5,902 nt of DNA from Opitutales bacterium (GTDB taxonomy: Bacteria; Verrucomicrobiota; Verrucomicrobiia; Opitutales; Intestinicryptomonadaceae), in the NCBI GenBank assembly GCA_021641325.1, contig JAJXPD010000078.1:1-5902 (forward strand), written 5' to 3'. Under the pieces are notes generated by a model. The model saw nothing but the letters and a program-made list of their open reading frames with translations. It was not told the origin of the DNA and did not search any database. Made by a program: the position numbers and the translations under genes. Every line of letters starts with the position of its first letter. Position 1 is the stretch's first letter. Positions 4,623-5,902 of the stretch are shown here, piece after piece.

Positions 4623-5683
4623 CACATCGGGTAGCTGCCGAGCCACTTGACCATCGGGAGCGTCTTTTGCAGTTCGGCGACCGCCGTGCGGACGTTTTCG
4701 TCCTCCCAATGCCCCTCGAAATCGAGGAAGAAGTAGTAGTTCCACGCCTTTGTTTTGCTTGGGCGCGACTCGATTCGCGTGAGATTTATGTTCATGCGAT
4801 TGAACGGCAAAAGCATGTCGTAAAGCGCGCCGGGGCGGTCGTTAAGCGAGAGCACGAGGCTTGTTTTGTATTTTACGCCGTCGGTTTTCGGGCAGAATTT
4901 TTTGCCCACAATCAGGAAGCGCGTCTGGTTGTTTTTCCTGTCCTGAATGCCGTGTTCGAGAACGGGCACGCCGTAGAAATCGGCGGCTATCGAGCTTGCG
5001 ACGGCGGCGGTTTCGGGGTTGTCGCGGGCAAGTTCGACCGCGGCGGTCGTGCTTTCGACGTATTCTATTTCGACGCTGTGGAGGTTGCGGCGCAGCCACT
5101 CGCGGCACTGGCCGATAGCCTGGTCTTTCGAGCAGACTTTGCGGATTGTTTCGAGCGTTCCGCGCGAAATCAGGCAGTGCTCGATTGGCATGTAAACCTG
5201 CCCCACTATATATAAAGAGCTGTCGCGGAGCATGTCCATTGAGTGGAAGACCGCGCCCTCTGTCGAATTTTCAATCGGAATGACGCCGTAGTCGGCATCG
5301 CCGCTTTCGACCGACGCGAACACGTCGGGAATCGACGGCATTGGGCGGTAGTCTACGCTCGAACCGAAGTTCTTGACCGCCGCCTGCTGCGTGAACGTGG
5401 CTTTCGGACCGAGGTATGCGACCATCAGCCGCTTTTCCGCCGAAATGCTCGCCGAAATTATTTCGCGGTAGATTGAGCGCAACGCGGCTTCGTCGATGCG
5501 CCCGCCGTTTTTGTCGGAAAGGTTTTTGAACACGAGCGTCTCGCGGCTGGGAACGTAGATTTCCTCGCCGTTTGCCGCTTTCATTTTCCCGATTTCCTTT
5601 GCGCACTCAATTCTGTGCGAAAGCAGGTCGAGAATCTGGGTGTCGATAGCGTCTATTTCTTTTCTGATAGCGTCTTTGTCCAT
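4622..5683 (-). CDS. pheA: Bifunctional chorismate mutase / prephenate dehydratase (P-protein)
   Basis: This 353-residue cytoplasmic enzyme converts chorismate to prephenate and then to phenylpyruvate, the precursor of phenylalanine. Residues 1-85 are an AroQ-type chorismate mutase: R7, R24, K35, R47 and E48 match E. coli R11, R28, K39, R51 and E52 at a constant offset of four. The prephenate dehydratase domain spans about 88-262, with AYLGPKATFTQQAA (89-102), IPIENSTEG (135-143) and the catalytic QTRF (253-256). The ACT regulatory domain (about 273-353) contains GALY (285-288) and ESRP (305-308), the phenylalanine-binding motifs, so feedback inhibition by phenylalanine is expected. All three modules look intact. 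The ATG at 5683 has an AGGAA Shine-Dalgarno (on the minus strand, 5696-5692) that overlaps the stop of the upstream gene, 11 nt away. It is followed directly by the DUF167 gene. Confidence 0.96.
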   Translation of the reverse strand: MDKDAIRKEIDAIDTQILDLLSHRIECAKEIGKMKAANGEEIYVPSRETLVFKNLSDKNGGRIDEAALRSIYREIISASISAEKRLMVAYLGPKATFTQQAAVKNFGSSVDYRPMPSIPDVFASVESGDADYGVIPIENSTEGAVFHSMDMLRDSSLYIVGQVYMPIEHCLISRGTLETIRKVCSKDQAIGQCREWLRRNLHSVEIEYVESTTAAVELARDNPETAAVASSIAADFYGVPVLEHGIQDRKNNQTRFLIVGKKFCPKTDGVKYKTSLVLSLNDRPGALYDMLLPFNRMNINLTRIESRPSKTKAWNYYFFLDFEGHWEDENVRTAVAELQKTLPMVKWLGSYPM

Positions 5684-5694
5684 CGTAAAAATTC

Positions 5695-5902
5695 CTATTT
5701 GTCGCCGTCGGGGACTTCGAATTCCTCTTCGCTGCCCGCGCTTTCCGCGCCGTCGTAGGGGAAGTGCGTTGCGCCCTCTTTTTGCGGGGTTTCGGATTCC
5801 GTTGCGGACGCCTCCGCCGCCGCGTCGGATTCGTTTTCGACTGAATCTGCGGAAGCCTGCGCCTGCGTTGAGACGCTGCGGCTGTTGTGCTCGGCGTCGT
5901 TT
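5695..5902 (-). CDS. C-terminal acidic tail of an unidentified protein (partial)
   Basis: The last 68 residues of a minus-strand frame enter from the right edge and stop with TAG at 5697-5695. The segment is low-complexity and probably disordered, dominated by Ala, Glu, Ser and Asp, with the acidic end SEEEFEVPDGDK. No domain can be recognised, so no function is given. Its stop codon overlaps the pheA ribosome binding site (TAGGAA), and only 11 nt separate it from the pheA ATG, so it is almost certainly upstream in the same operon. ScpB (segregation and condensation protein B) is one family with acidic tails that might fit this position, but that is a guess. Confidence 0.7.
   Translation of the reverse strand, partial: NDAEHNSRSVSTQAQASADSVENESDAAAEASATESETPQKEGATHFPYDGAESAGSEEEFEVPDGDK

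Noticed and set aside
4667..5215. 182-residue plus-strand frame inside pheA
   Set aside because: It lies antisense to an intact, motif-complete pheA and has no recognisable domain.

Overview
The window looks like chromosome of a Gram-negative bacterium, most likely Verrucomicrobiota (Opitutales/Puniceicoccales-like). This is an inference from one diagnostic protein: a secreted beta-repeat protein ending in a PEP-CTERM exosortase sorting signal of the IPEP-x-EWA type with a YRRRR tail. The other genes are broadly conserved housekeeping genes and do not fix the phylum.

Layout, left to right. (1) The tail of a terminator (about 1-21) and a promoter region lead into the PEP-CTERM gene (180-1745, +), closed by a strong intrinsic terminator (1773-1801). 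(2) A nitroreductase gene (1841-2365, +) has no Shine-Dalgarno and a -10-like box so close to its ATG that the mRNA may be leaderless. (3) A 298-bp gap between convergent genes is filled by a 271-bp element (2382-2652) with 31-nt inverted ends and several nested hairpins. (4) A zinc-type cation diffusion facilitator runs on the minus strand (2664-3527). (5) Divergent from it is a stand-alone coaB, phosphopantothenoylcysteine synthetase (3633-4286, +), again without a Shine-Dalgarno. (6) A minus-strand operon follows: the acidic C-terminus of an unidentified gene (5695-5902), pheA (chorismate mutase-prephenate dehydratase, 4622-5683), and a DUF167/YggU gene (4365-4622) coupled to pheA by a TGATG overlap.

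The genes do not form one pathway. They cover surface protein sorting, flavin redox chemistry, metal efflux, CoA synthesis and phenylalanine synthesis. The most unusual signal is non-coding: the 2382-2652 element has repeat-like architecture, and its left part shares six short, ordered sequence blocks with the region just upstream of coaB (3562-3618). This suggests either a dispersed repeat family or a duplicated regulatory cassette. No CRISPR array, tRNA, rRNA, transposase, toxin-antitoxin or defence gene was seen, and I cannot claim a new multi-gene system here.
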